Shown here piece after piece: positions 1 through 6,180 of a stretch of 10,465 bases of DNA. Where the stretch lies: assembly GCA_011049745.1 (NCBI GenBank), contig DRHE01000022.1, forward strand, positions 1 to 10,465. The letters run 5' to 3'. The position numbers and the translations under genes were made by a program. The first letter of the stretch is position 1; every line of letters begins with the position of its first letter. The notes under the pieces are model-generated. The model had not been told where the DNA came from. It made no database searches and saw only the letters and a program-made list of their open reading frames with translations. Source of the DNA: Spirochaetales bacterium (GTDB lineage: Bacteria; Spirochaetota; Spirochaetia; SZUA-6; DRHE01).

Positions 1-44
1 ATTAATGGCGGCGCCACCAGCAGATTGTCGCCGGCAACACCATT
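1..44 (+). repeat. Left arm of 44-bp inverted repeat
   Basis: Bases 1-44 are the exact reverse complement of 378-421. Both arms encode the same aminotransferase residues (NGVAGDN through APPLI), one on each strand. The match reaches the first base of the window, so the repeat may extend further left than can be seen. Confidence 0.95.
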
Positions 45-380
45 TACCATTCCCCCCCCCGGATATACCACCAGGCCTCTTTTCATACATTCAGCAGCCA
101 CCCTGCGGGAGGCGCTCAACTGTCCGGGGAAAGGCTCTTTAGTCGTTCTGTCGGTTACCAGTTCGATACCCCACATCAGCCCCTTCCCGCGTACATCCCC
201 AACAATCGGCAGGTCTGTCAACCGGGCCAGTTGTTCTTCCAGCACTTTGCCTTGTGTTTCAGCATTCTCAATCAGGTGATGTTCTTTTATAAACATGAGA
301 ACCGCAGTTACAGCGGCAGCGCTTACCGGGTTGGCGTTATAGGTGTAGCCATGCTGGAAATGGCCGCTGCCCATTTTAAT
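1..380 (-). pseudogene. Inverted internal segment of a class III aminotransferase
   Basis: Read on the minus strand, this stretch encodes the C-terminal domain of a PLP-dependent class III (omega) aminotransferase. From right to left it reads KMGSGHFQHGYTYNANP, then a helix with LMFIKEHHLIENAE, then GDVRGKGLMWGIELV, then GLVVYPGGGMVNGVAGDN and LLVAPPLI at the left edge. FQHGYTY-N-P, VRGKGLMWGIE and the GD.LL.APPL strand are typical of the family. The catalytic lysine domain lies upstream in this gene family and is not in the window. Upstream of about 380 on the minus strand the frame turns into antisense of the repeat arm and meets a stop (TAA at 417-419), so no intact minus-strand gene exists here. 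The natural continuation of the protein (VTEDQIKEI...) is found instead on the + strand at 422-509. The segment is therefore either genuinely inverted or a chimeric assembly. The gene family is clear; the cause of the arrangement is not. Confidence 0.8.
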
Positions 381-421
381 GGTGTTGCCGGCGACAATCT
401 GCTGGTGGCGCCGCCATTAAT
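378..421 (-). repeat. Right arm of 44-bp inverted repeat
   Basis: This is the exact reverse complement of 1-44, and the spacer between the arms is 333 bp. Identity stops sharply at 377/378: left of the arm the minus strand reads AAAATGGGC, whereas the other copy reads TACCATTCC. This arm is the copy joined to the rest of the aminotransferase C-terminus. Confidence 0.95.
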
Positions 422-509
422 CGTAACTGAAGATCAGATTAAGGAGATCGTTTTAATCTTTGAGCAAAGCCTTGCCGCCGCTTCTGATTACTTGCTTAAA
501 GGATTATAA
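378..509 (+). pseudogene. C-terminal fragment of class III aminotransferase
   Basis: The last 43 codons of a class III aminotransferase, beginning NGVAGDNLLVAPPLIVTEDQ and ending in YLLKGL before TAA at 507-509. The GDNLL.APPLI strand followed by a helix of the type TEDQIKEIVLIFEQSL is the normal end of these enzymes. The + frame stays open upstream to about 231 but has no aminotransferase similarity there, because that DNA is the inverted segment. As written, the window therefore carries a decapitated gene. The stop lies 10 bp before the ATG of the CoA-transferase A gene and overlaps its ribosome binding site region, so the intact gene was very probably the preceding member of that operon. 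A family such as the beta-amino-acid or omega-amino-acid transaminases would fit the downstream genes, but substrate residues are not in view. Confidence 0.8.
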
Positions 510-519
510 GGAGGTATAG

Positions 520-1209
520 ATGGCCAAAAAAATAATCAAGCCGGTTATGTCGGCTGAACAGGCTGTGAAAAGTATAGAGGATGAAAGCACCATTATGGTG
601 GGGGGGTTCAACTACGGGGGCATTCCCTATACCCTGGTTGATGCTGTTATCGATGCCAATATTAAAGAGCTTACTCTTATATGCAACGACACCGCTTACG
701 AAGATGTCGGCCATGGTAAACTTATTAAAAATGGCCGGATAAAAAAGGTAATTGCCTCGCATGTAGGATTGAACAAAGCAACTCAAGCTCTTTTTAATGA
801 AAAAAAACTTGAACTTGAATTAGTGCCCCAGGGCAGCTTAGTGGAGAGGATCAGGGCGGGCGGTTACGGCCTGGGCGGTATTCTGACGCCCACCGGCGTG
901 GGTACCGCTGCCGAAGAGGGCAAGAGAGTAATAGAGGTTGAGGGAAAAAAATATATTCTTGAGCTTCCTCTTAGAGCAGATGTAGCCCTTATTCGGGCTT
1001 ATAAAGCCGACCGCTACGGCAACCTGGTTTATTACGGCACTAATCGCAACTTTAACCCGGCCATGGCAACAGCCGCCGGGATTGTCATTGTCGAAGTCGA
1101 TGCCATTTTAGAAGTTGGCTCTCTTGATCCCAATAGAATAGTTACGCCAGGGATATTAGTGGATATTTTAGTTTTTAAGGGGGATTCCTACTATGCTTCC
1201 CGTACTTGA
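520..1209 (+). CDS. 3-oxoacid (acetoacetate-type) CoA-transferase, subunit A
   Basis: A family I CoA-transferase alpha subunit of 229 residues, the usual length for AtoD/ScoA/CtfA-type proteins. With subunit B it moves CoA from a donor such as acetyl- or succinyl-CoA to a free carboxylic acid in the cytoplasm. The family signature VGGFNYGGIP is at residues 27-36, and the second signature, PQGSLVERIRAGGYG..GILTPTGVGT, spans about 103-129. The start is supported by AAGGAGG at 508-514, six bases before ATG. Its 3' end overlaps subunit B by 17 bp, and a thiolase follows, so acetoacetate or a longer 3-oxoacid is the likely acceptor. Motifs alone cannot distinguish acetoacetate, butyrate and 3-oxoadipate transferases, so no gene symbol is given. 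The family assignment is secure. Confidence 0.93.
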   Translation: MAKKIIKPVMSAEQAVKSIEDESTIMVGGFNYGGIPYTLVDAVIDANIKELTLICNDTAYEDVGHGKLIKNGRIKKVIASHVGLNKATQALFNEKKLELELVPQGSLVERIRAGGYGLGGILTPTGVGTAAEEGKRVIEVEGKKYILELPLRADVALIRAYKADRYGNLVYYGTNRNFNPAMATAAGIVIVEVDAILEVGSLDPNRIVTPGILVDILVFKGDSYYASRT

Positions 1210-1870
1210 AGAAGAAAAAGCGAGACATCGCATAGCAAAGCGTATTGCTTTAGAGTTCCATGATGGGGATGTGGTTAATCTGGGTATCGGTATTCCCACT
1301 TTAGCCTCTGACTATATCTCTGAAAATGTGCGCATTATTTTTCAGACTGAAAACGGCGTTGTCGGCGCCGGCCCCAAACCGGAACAGAACGATTGGCGCT
1401 TCATAGGAGCGGGAGGACGCTGCCTTACTCTATTGCCCGGCGCAAGCCTTATTGCCAGCGACTTCAGTTTCGGACTGATCAGGGGCGGCCACCTCGATTA
1501 TACTGTTTTAGGCGCTCTGCAGGTGGACAGCGAAGCTAACCTGGCCAACTGGTGGATCCCGGGAAAACTCGTGCCCGGCATGGGTGGGGCTATGGACCTG
1601 GTAACCGGTGTAAAAAACGTTATTGTCGGCACCAGCCATACCAGTAAAAAAGGCGCTGCCAAATTGGTAAAAAAGTGCGATTTGCCGCTTACCGGGGTCG
1701 GGGTGGTAAGTATGGTGGTTACCGAATATTGCGTGATGCGGTTCCCGGAGAAAAAAATGACCCTGTCCGAACTCGCACCGGGGGTGAGTATTGAAGATTT
1801 ACAGGAAGCAACCGGAGCTGAGTTTGCCGTAAGCGAATCCCTCTGCCAAATGCAGGGGATAGAAGAGTAA
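1193..1870 (+). CDS. 3-oxoacid CoA-transferase, subunit B
   Basis: The 225-residue beta subunit, which carries the catalytic glutamate of family I CoA-transferases. The motif LGIGIPTLA is at residues 30-38. QTENGVVGAGP at 51-61 contains the expected nucleophile Glu53 in the family [S/T]-E-N-G motif. GGHLDYTVLGALQVD and the tail GVSIEDLQEATGAEF also match the family. The ATG at 1193 lies inside the end of subunit A, with a G-rich site (GGGGG, 1179-1183) ten bases upstream, so translation of the two subunits is probably coupled, as is common for such pairs. The partner is subunit A, and the predicted product is the acyl-CoA cleaved by the next gene. The family is secure; the exact substrate is inferred from context only. 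Confidence 0.94.
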   Translation: MLPVLEEEKARHRIAKRIALEFHDGDVVNLGIGIPTLASDYISENVRIIFQTENGVVGAGPKPEQNDWRFIGAGGRCLTLLPGASLIASDFSFGLIRGGHLDYTVLGALQVDSEANLANWWIPGKLVPGMGGAMDLVTGVKNVIVGTSHTSKKGAAKLVKKCDLPLTGVGVVSMVVTEYCVMRFPEKKMTLSELAPGVSIEDLQEATGAEFAVSESLCQMQGIEE

Positions 1871-1882
1871 GGAGGAATCACT

Positions 1883-3064
1883 TTGAAAAAAGCAGTTATC
1901 CTATCCGCCTGCAGAACTGCCGGTGGGAAATTCGGGGGAACTTTAAAATCAAAGACTGCCGTTGATCTGGGTGCTGCGGCAATTGCCGAAGCAGTACTGC
2001 GAGCCGGAATATCACCGGCCGATGTTGCCGAAGTAATAATGGGCAATGGCTGGCAAAGCGGTGTTGGGCCTAATCCGGCCAGGATAGCCGCCTGGAAGTC
2101 TGAATTACTTAAAGATGTGCCGGGTTTTACAGTAAATAAGCGCTGTGGTTCGGGACTACGCTCCATAATGTTGATAGCAGATCGTATTCGCCTTGGCGAT
2201 ATTAATGCGGGAGTTGCCGGCGGCATGGAGAGCACCAGCAATGCTCCCTACATACTGCCGGATGCCCGCTGGGGTCATATAATGGGGGAGAAGATAGTTC
2301 TCGACGTCCTGCATGAAGACGGTTTTATCTGTCCACTGGCGGATATGCTGATGGGAGAAACCGCAGAGATTCTGGCCGTGGAATATGGCATTTCCAGGGA
2401 AGAGCAGGATAGTTTTGCACTGGAGAGTCACCGCAAAGCAGTTGAAGCAATTGAATCCGGAAAATTTAAACAGGAGATAGTGCCGGTAACTGTCCGGCAG
2501 AAGAAGGAAGAAATTATCTTCGATACTGATGAAATTCCAAGAAGAGATACCAGTATGGAAAAACTGAATAGGCTGCCGGCGATATTTAAAAAAGAGGGCA
2601 CGGTAACGGCCGGATCAAGTTCGAGCCTATGCGATGCAGGAAGCGCCCTGGTTATTGCCGGCCGGGATTGGGCAGCGGCCAATGGCTATAAACCGCTGGC
2701 TGAGATACTGAGCTATGCAAGCGCCACGGTAGAACCCGATCACATGGGGCTGGGCCCGGTTAAAGCCTGTGCCCTGGCGCTTAAAAAAGCCGGTTTAGAA
2801 TTGGAAGATATGGAGCTGATAGAGCTTAATGAGGCCTTCGCCGTCCAGGTGCTGGCTGTTCAGCGGGATATGTCTTTTACCATGGAAAAATGTAATGTGC
2901 ATGGCGGAGCAATTGCGTTGGGCCATCCTATCGGTGCTACCGGCGCTAAGATACTAACCACTCTTATCTATGCTCTGCAAACCTGTGACCGGGAACTCGG
3001 CCTGGCCACTGCCTGCATCGGCGGCGGGCAGGGTGTTGCCCTGATAGTGAAGCGGGTGTCCTGA
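1883..3064 (+). CDS. Acetyl-CoA acetyltransferase / 3-ketoacyl-CoA thiolase
   Basis: A thiolase of 393 residues, full length for the family, which cleaves a 3-oxoacyl-CoA with CoA to acetyl-CoA plus the shortened acyl-CoA, or condenses two acetyl-CoA. The catalytic residues sit at canonical positions: Cys88 in NKRCGSGLRS, His348 in GGAIALGHPIGATGA, and Cys378 in ACIGGGQG. The loop motif HMGLGP and the LNEAFAVQ motif are also present. The start is TTG at 1883, supported by GGAGGA (1871-1876) six bases upstream; the previous gene ends 12 bp earlier. It is the last gene of the CoA-transferase operon, and the reader then meets convergent genes. The combination points to breakdown of a 3-oxoacid such as acetoacetate, but the direction could be reversed. 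No clear terminator is visible in the 59 bp that follow. Confidence 0.94.
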   Translation: MKKAVILSACRTAGGKFGGTLKSKTAVDLGAAAIAEAVLRAGISPADVAEVIMGNGWQSGVGPNPARIAAWKSELLKDVPGFTVNKRCGSGLRSIMLIADRIRLGDINAGVAGGMESTSNAPYILPDARWGHIMGEKIVLDVLHEDGFICPLADMLMGETAEILAVEYGISREEQDSFALESHRKAVEAIESGKFKQEIVPVTVRQKKEEIIFDTDEIPRRDTSMEKLNRLPAIFKKEGTVTAGSSSSLCDAGSALVIAGRDWAAANGYKPLAEILSYASATVEPDHMGLGPVKACALALKKAGLELEDMELIELNEAFAVQVLAVQRDMSFTMEKCNVHGGAIALGHPIGATGAKILTTLIYALQTCDRELGLATACIGGGQGVALIVKRVS

Positions 3065-3123
3065 ATTTTAAAAGAAATCTATTCCCCGTTAATGGTGCGG
3101 TGACCTATGGCGCTGGGCATATA

Positions 3124-3702
3124 TCAAGCCCATCGTTTTTCAGGAAATCGAACTATCATATGGATCCTTGAGCTGCCATTATGGATATTCTCAATTGAGT
3201 GCTCTATATCACAGTGATAAATGATAAAATCACCTTTATGGAGCTCGCTTTCGCTTGTCCCTGCCTTCACACGAACAGCTCCTTCAAGTATGGTAAGATA
3301 TTCCTCAGATTTTGGCTCATGTGGTTTGGAAATAAGCGAACTGCCCTTATCAAAAGTAAGAATATAGATTTCCAGGTCTTCCGCCATCATAATTGGTGAG
3401 AGCACCTGCACATGCAGGCTGTCTTTCACTGTATTCAAAACAGCCATACTCTCCTTCTGAATTACAATAAACTTTTTGGCGCTTTCGCTCTCACCTTTCA
3501 AGATAGCATTAAGTTCAATCCCCAGGCCGCGAGCAATCTTCCACACCGTTGCAACTGTAGGGTTTACCTTTTGAGATTCTATCTGTGAAAGCATGGCTTT
3601 CGAAACCCCGCTTCGTTCAGCTAAAATATCCAGGGTGAGCTGCTCTTTTTTTCGAATCCTTTGAATGTTTTTTCCTATCAGGGGAGGATTTTCATCTTTC
3701 AT
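3124..3702 (-). CDS. XRE-family HTH regulator with C-terminal cupin domain
   Basis: A one-component transcription factor of 192 residues. An XRE helix-turn-helix occupies roughly residues 10-65 (IGKNIQRIRKKEQLTLDILAE, then SGVSKAMLSQIESQKVNPT). A linker follows, then a small cupin_2 barrel at about 105-185 with HEPKSEEYLTILEGAVRV and GDFIIYHCDIEHSIEN, whose His/Glu positions could bind a metal or small ligand. The open frame extends to an ATG at 3732. I prefer the ATG at 3702 because it has GGAG eight bases upstream, and the predicted promoter would place the transcript start near 3732. The gene is divergent from tdh and probably autoregulated, since a copy of the ATATAGTRAAC motif abuts its -35 box. 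The ligand is unknown; an amino acid or related metabolite would fit the neighbours. Whether it represses or activates is inference. Confidence 0.9.
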   Translation of the reverse strand: MKDENPPLIGKNIQRIRKKEQLTLDILAERSGVSKAMLSQIESQKVNPTVATVWKIARGLGIELNAILKGESESAKKFIVIQKESMAVLNTVKDSLHVQVLSPIMMAEDLEIYILTFDKGSSLISKPHEPKSEEYLTILEGAVRVKAGTSESELHKGDFIIYHCDIEHSIENIHNGSSRIHMIVRFPEKRWA

Positions 3703-3725
3703 CTTTAATACTCCATTAAAAGCTA

Positions 3726-3753
3726 TTGACATTTTATTATTGTATGATATTTT
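3726..3753 (+). promoter_or_regulatory. Candidate promoter of tdh
   Basis: A perfect -35 hexamer TTGACA (3726-3731) is followed 16 bp later by a weaker -10 box TATTTT (3748-3753). It overlaps the divergent regulator promoter. The predicted start near 3760 would place the motif at 3767-3777 just inside the transcript, a position suited to repression. The weak -10 limits confidence. Confidence 0.4.
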
Positions 3754-3767
3754 AGATTAATATTCAA
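3739..3767 (-). promoter_or_regulatory. Sigma70-type promoter of the XRE-cupin regulator
   Basis: On the minus strand the -35 box is TTGAAT (3762-3767) and the -10 box is TACAAT (3739-3744), separated by exactly 17 bp. Transcription would start near 3732 and leave a leader of about 30 nt with a good ribosome binding site before the ATG at 3702. Confidence 0.65.
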
Positions 3768-3777
3768 TATAGTGAAC
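3767..3777 (+). promoter_or_regulatory. Candidate operator ATATAGTGAAC between regulator and tdh
   Basis: The 11-mer ATATAGTGAAC matches, at 10 of 11 positions, a motif present twice in the kbl/aldehyde dehydrogenase divergent region (6010-6020 and 6030-6040). Here it overlaps the edge of the regulator's -35 box and lies downstream of the tdh promoter. It is a plausible binding site for the adjacent XRE-cupin protein. Confidence 0.5.
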
Positions 3778-3798
3778 AATACATGAAGGTGTACTAAC

Positions 3799-4746
3799 AT
3801 GAAAATTTTGATTACCGGTTCCCTCGGACAACTTGGCAGTGAGCTTGCTCCTGCTCTAATGAAACGCTACGGTGAAAACAACGTTGTCCTTACAGATATT
3901 AAAAGTATAGAGGAAAAGCCGCAGTCTGAACAAGGGCTTTTTTTTCAGCTTGATTGCCGGGATTCACAAAAACTTTTTGAGATCGTAAGCAAAGAGAAGA
4001 TTACGCGGATCTATCATCTTGCTGCCCTCCTTTCAGCAGTTGCCGAATCAAGGCCCCAGGAGGCATGGGATATAAATATCAATGGCCTCTATTCAATTTT
4101 AGAGGTGGCCCGGGTGCATGGATGTTCTGTTTTTACTCCCAGTTCAATAGCAGCCTTCGGCCCAAACACACCAAAGGATTATACACCCCAGGATACAATT
4201 CAACAGCCTACATCGATGTATGGTGTTACCAAGGTTGCCGGGGAGCTTTTGTGCAACTACTACTTTCATAAGTATGGGGTAGATACGCGGGGAGTAAGAT
4301 ATCCTGGTATTATCTCGAATGTAACAATGCCGGGAGGAGGAACAACGGATTATGCAGTTGAAATTTACTATGAGGCCATTAAGAAGAAGAGATACACCTG
4401 TTTTTTAGGAGGAGATACCTATCTCGATATGATCTATATGCCGGATGCAATTAAGGCAGCGATTGACCTTATGGAGGCTAATCCGGCAAAACTGCGCCAT
4501 AGAAATGCCTTCAATGTCAGTGCAATGAGCTTTTCCCCCGAGGACTTATCAGCCTATATAAGAAAATACATCCCGCAATTTGAAATAAGCTACAATATTG
4601 ACCCTGTTCGCCAGGCCCTTGCAAACTCATGGCCCAATATGCTTGAGGATTATGCAGCGAGGGTCGAGTGGGGGTGGGATCCTGAATATGACATCGATGC
4701 TATGACAAGCGATATGCTCGAGGTATTGAAAAATAGAGGAGCATAA
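3799..4746 (+). CDS. tdh: L-threonine 3-dehydrogenase, SDR (epimerase-like) type
   Basis: An extended short-chain dehydrogenase of 315 residues that resembles the NAD-dependent L-threonine 3-dehydrogenases of the epimerase superfamily, not the zinc alcohol-dehydrogenase type of E. coli. It would oxidise threonine to 2-amino-3-ketobutyrate. The nucleotide site GSLGQLG is at residues 7-13, and Asp33 ends the second strand (VVLTD), favouring NAD. The catalytic set is Ser115/Ser116 (TPSSIAAFG), Tyr141 and Lys145 (YGVTK). RYPGIIS at 167-173 and GGGTTDYAVEIYY at 179-191 are typical of this subgroup. The ribosome site GAAGGTG (3785-3791) sits seven bases before the ATG. It faces kbl tail to tail, and Kbl uses its unstable product, which strengthens the call. 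A sugar-nucleotide epimerase is the main alternative and fits the context less well. Confidence 0.87.
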   Translation: MKILITGSLGQLGSELAPALMKRYGENNVVLTDIKSIEEKPQSEQGLFFQLDCRDSQKLFEIVSKEKITRIYHLAALLSAVAESRPQEAWDININGLYSILEVARVHGCSVFTPSSIAAFGPNTPKDYTPQDTIQQPTSMYGVTKVAGELLCNYYFHKYGVDTRGVRYPGIISNVTMPGGGTTDYAVEIYYEAIKKKRYTCFLGGDTYLDMIYMPDAIKAAIDLMEANPAKLRHRNAFNVSAMSFSPEDLSAYIRKYIPQFEISYNIDPVRQALANSWPNMLEDYAARVEWGWDPEYDIDAMTSDMLEVLKNRGA

Positions 4747-4751
4747 GACCT

Positions 4752-5972
4752 TTACGACACCTCTTTAAAGGATTCGAGTGCATAATCGAGATCCTTCCTG
4801 GTATGAGAGGCTGATATTTGAACCCGAATTGTGTCCTGACCTTTCGGAACAACAGGGAAGGTTAATGCTATAACAAGAATGCCTTTACCGTATAATTCAA
4901 TTGCCATCCTTTTTGCCTTAAGCGGGTCACCGATAACAACAGGAACTATCGGGTGGGAGCCTTCAATTGTTTTTAAGCCGATTTTTTCTATACCTTTTCT
5001 AAAATATTCACTCTTTTCGCGTAAAGCCGCCAATAGCTCTAATCCCTCATCGCTTTCTAAAATCTCAAGGGCTTTTAGCGAAGCGCTTGCTGTTCCTGCT
5101 GCTATTGGATTTGAATATATATAAAATGGAGATGTTTCCCGCAGATATTCAACTATCAGTTTATCTGTTACCACAAATCCGCCATCGACTCCAAACGCCT
5201 TGCCGAGTGTTCCTGTTATTATATCTATTCCATCAGCCCGGCACACCTCTACAACCCCTCTTCCGGTATTACCAATGGCGCCGATTCCATGGGAATCGTC
5301 AACAATCGTTATTATTCCCTGTTCAAACTTGGCGCCATACCGGTCAGCAAGTTCAGCAATGATATTCAGTGGTGCATAATCCCCCCGCATACTGAATATC
5401 CCATCGGTTATTATTATAGCTCTTTTTGCATTTTCAGAAGCTTCTTTAATACATTTTTCAAGCTCTTTCATATTGCAGTGGGAGTATATGCTTTTTCTAG
5501 CCCTGCTGACTCCTGCAAGCCTTATTGCGCTGATTATGCTGTTGTGATTCAATTCATCACTAATTAAAATTGTGTTCTCATCAACAAGCGGGGCAATAAT
5601 TCCACAATTTGCCGCATAAGCAGAATTGTATATCATGGCAGCCTCTCTATTAAAGAAAGCTGCTATTTTTTTCTCAAGCAATAGATGGGGTTGTTGGGTT
5701 CCTGAGATAAATCTTACTGCGCCCGGCCCCACGCCAAACTTTAGAGCCGCTTCGTGCTCCGCTTTTATCAAACGCTGATCATTTGATAGACCTAAATAGC
5801 TGTTTGAGGCGAAATTGATAAGGTTTTTATTGCCTTCTGTTACAATTTTCCTGCCGAATCCATTAGCAGGCGGTAAAATATCAAGGATGATCTTTTCCTC
5901 TCCCTTAAGCCTTGCCTCTCTTTTAAGATTGTCCAGTTTTTCAGTTAAAACCGATTTTAATCTATTAACCAT
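4752..5972 (-). CDS. kbl: 2-amino-3-ketobutyrate CoA ligase (glycine C-acetyltransferase)
   Basis: A PLP enzyme of the alpha-oxoamine synthase family, 406 residues, close to the usual length of about 400. It would cleave 2-amino-3-ketobutyrate with CoA to glycine and acetyl-CoA, consuming the product of the neighbouring dehydrogenase. NFASNSYLGL at 53-62 and the GTQQPHLLLE segment at 91-100 are family marks. His143 in ELNHNS should stack on the cofactor, DDSHG at 225-229 binds its ring, and Lys258 in GTLGKAFG forms the Schiff base. A few extra residues (KFEQGI) precede the DDSHG strand compared with E. coli Kbl. GGAGGAGAT sits just before the ATG. The gene converges on tdh with only 5 bp between stop codons, so the two are separate transcripts that may share a regulator. 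8-Amino-7-oxononanoate synthase is the main alternative; the tdh neighbour argues for Kbl. Confidence 0.86.
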   Translation of the reverse strand: MVNRLKSVLTEKLDNLKREARLKGEEKIILDILPPANGFGRKIVTEGNKNLINFASNSYLGLSNDQRLIKAEHEAALKFGVGPGAVRFISGTQQPHLLLEKKIAAFFNREAAMIYNSAYAANCGIIAPLVDENTILISDELNHNSIISAIRLAGVSRARKSIYSHCNMKELEKCIKEASENAKRAIIITDGIFSMRGDYAPLNIIAELADRYGAKFEQGIITIVDDSHGIGAIGNTGRGVVEVCRADGIDIITGTLGKAFGVDGGFVVTDKLIVEYLRETSPFYIYSNPIAAGTASASLKALEILESDEGLELLAALREKSEYFRKGIEKIGLKTIEGSHPIVPVVIGDPLKAKRMAIELYGKGILVIALTFPVVPKGQDTIRVQISASHTRKDLDYALESFKEVS

Positions 5973-5993
5973 TTATCTCCTCCAAAAAACAGC

Positions 5994-6021
5994 TTGACAA
6001 GAAATTATTATATAGTAAACT
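5994..6021 (+). promoter_or_regulatory. Candidate promoter of the aldehyde dehydrogenase operon
   Basis: The consensus -35 TTGACA (5994-5999) is followed after 16 bp by TAAACT (6016-6021), a four-of-six match to the -10 box that is embedded in the first copy of the ATATAGTAAACT repeat. A start near 6028 would give a leader of roughly 230 nt before the first enzyme gene. Occupancy of the repeat would block this promoter and the overlapping kbl promoter. Confidence 0.45.
6007..6012 (-). promoter_or_regulatory. Candidate -10 box of the kbl promoter
   Basis: On the minus strand this is a perfect TATAAT about 35 bp upstream of the kbl ATG. The matching -35 position (about 6030-6035, CTATAT on the minus strand) is weak and lies inside the second motif copy. 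Expression may therefore depend on a factor bound there, or a different -35 may be used. Confidence 0.4.
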
Positions 6022-6041
6022 AAAATTAAATATAGTAAACT
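6010..6041 (+). promoter_or_regulatory. Tandem operator: two ATATAGTAAACT copies 20 bp apart
   Basis: The 12-mer ATATAGTAAACT occurs at 6010-6021 and again at 6030-6041, start to start 20 bp, close to two helical turns, so two bound dimers would lie on nearly the same face. Each copy contains AGT-AA-ACT, and the second extends to TATAGTAAACTTTA, an imperfect palindrome suited to a dimeric HTH protein. A 10-of-11 relative lies at 3767-3777 beside the XRE-cupin gene. I infer binding of that regulator. Confidence 0.55.
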
Positions 6042-6097
6042 TTAATATATTAACCCTGTCATGGAAAGGGTAAACTTAAAAAACGGAGAGAAAAAAG

Positions 6098-6163
6098 ATG
6101 AAAAGAAAAGCACCAGTGCACTGTATCATAAATTCTACATCAATTCACGGCAATTTAGAATAG
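6098..6163 (+). CDS. Possible 21-codon leader peptide
   Basis: A short reading frame in the long leader of the aldehyde dehydrogenase operon. It starts MKRKAPVHCIINSTS and ends GNLE before TAG at 6161-6163. CGGAGAG at 6084-6090 gives a credible ribosome site, with GGAG nine bases before the ATG. It lies after the predicted promoter and just before three tandem hairpins, the layout of a translated leader that could affect downstream expression. The composition is not dominated by one amino acid, so a classical amino-acid attenuator is not obvious. I recognise no homologue. It could equally be a chance frame. Confidence 0.35.
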   Translation: MKRKAPVHCIINSTSIHGNLE

Positions 6164-6180
6164 CCTAAACATATAATACC

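Noticed and set aside
52..60. Run of nine C bases as a possible phase-variation tract
   Set aside because: On the minus strand it encodes the expected family residues PGGG in frame, so the length is explained by coding. Slippage or a sequencing error there cannot be judged from one sequence.
1498..2241. Long minus-strand open frame of 247 codons
   Set aside because: It lies opposite the CoA-transferase B and thiolase genes, has a proline/serine/threonine-rich sequence with no recognisable domain, and is a shadow of their G+C-rich codons.
4749..4771. Inverted repeat CCTTTA/TAAAGG between tdh and kbl as a bidirectional terminator
   Set aside because: Only six mostly A/T pairs with an 11-base loop and no U-run on either strand, so it is too weak to call.
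6061..6168. Alternative 35-codon frame in the operon leader, starting MERVNLKNG
   Set aside because: It has no ribosome binding site before its ATG and overlaps the better supported 21-codon frame in another phase.
6172..6177. TATAAT as a second promoter close to the aldehyde dehydrogenase gene
   Set aside because: The -10 match is perfect, but there is no acceptable -35 box 16-18 bp upstream and no TG extension, so it was not listed as a feature.
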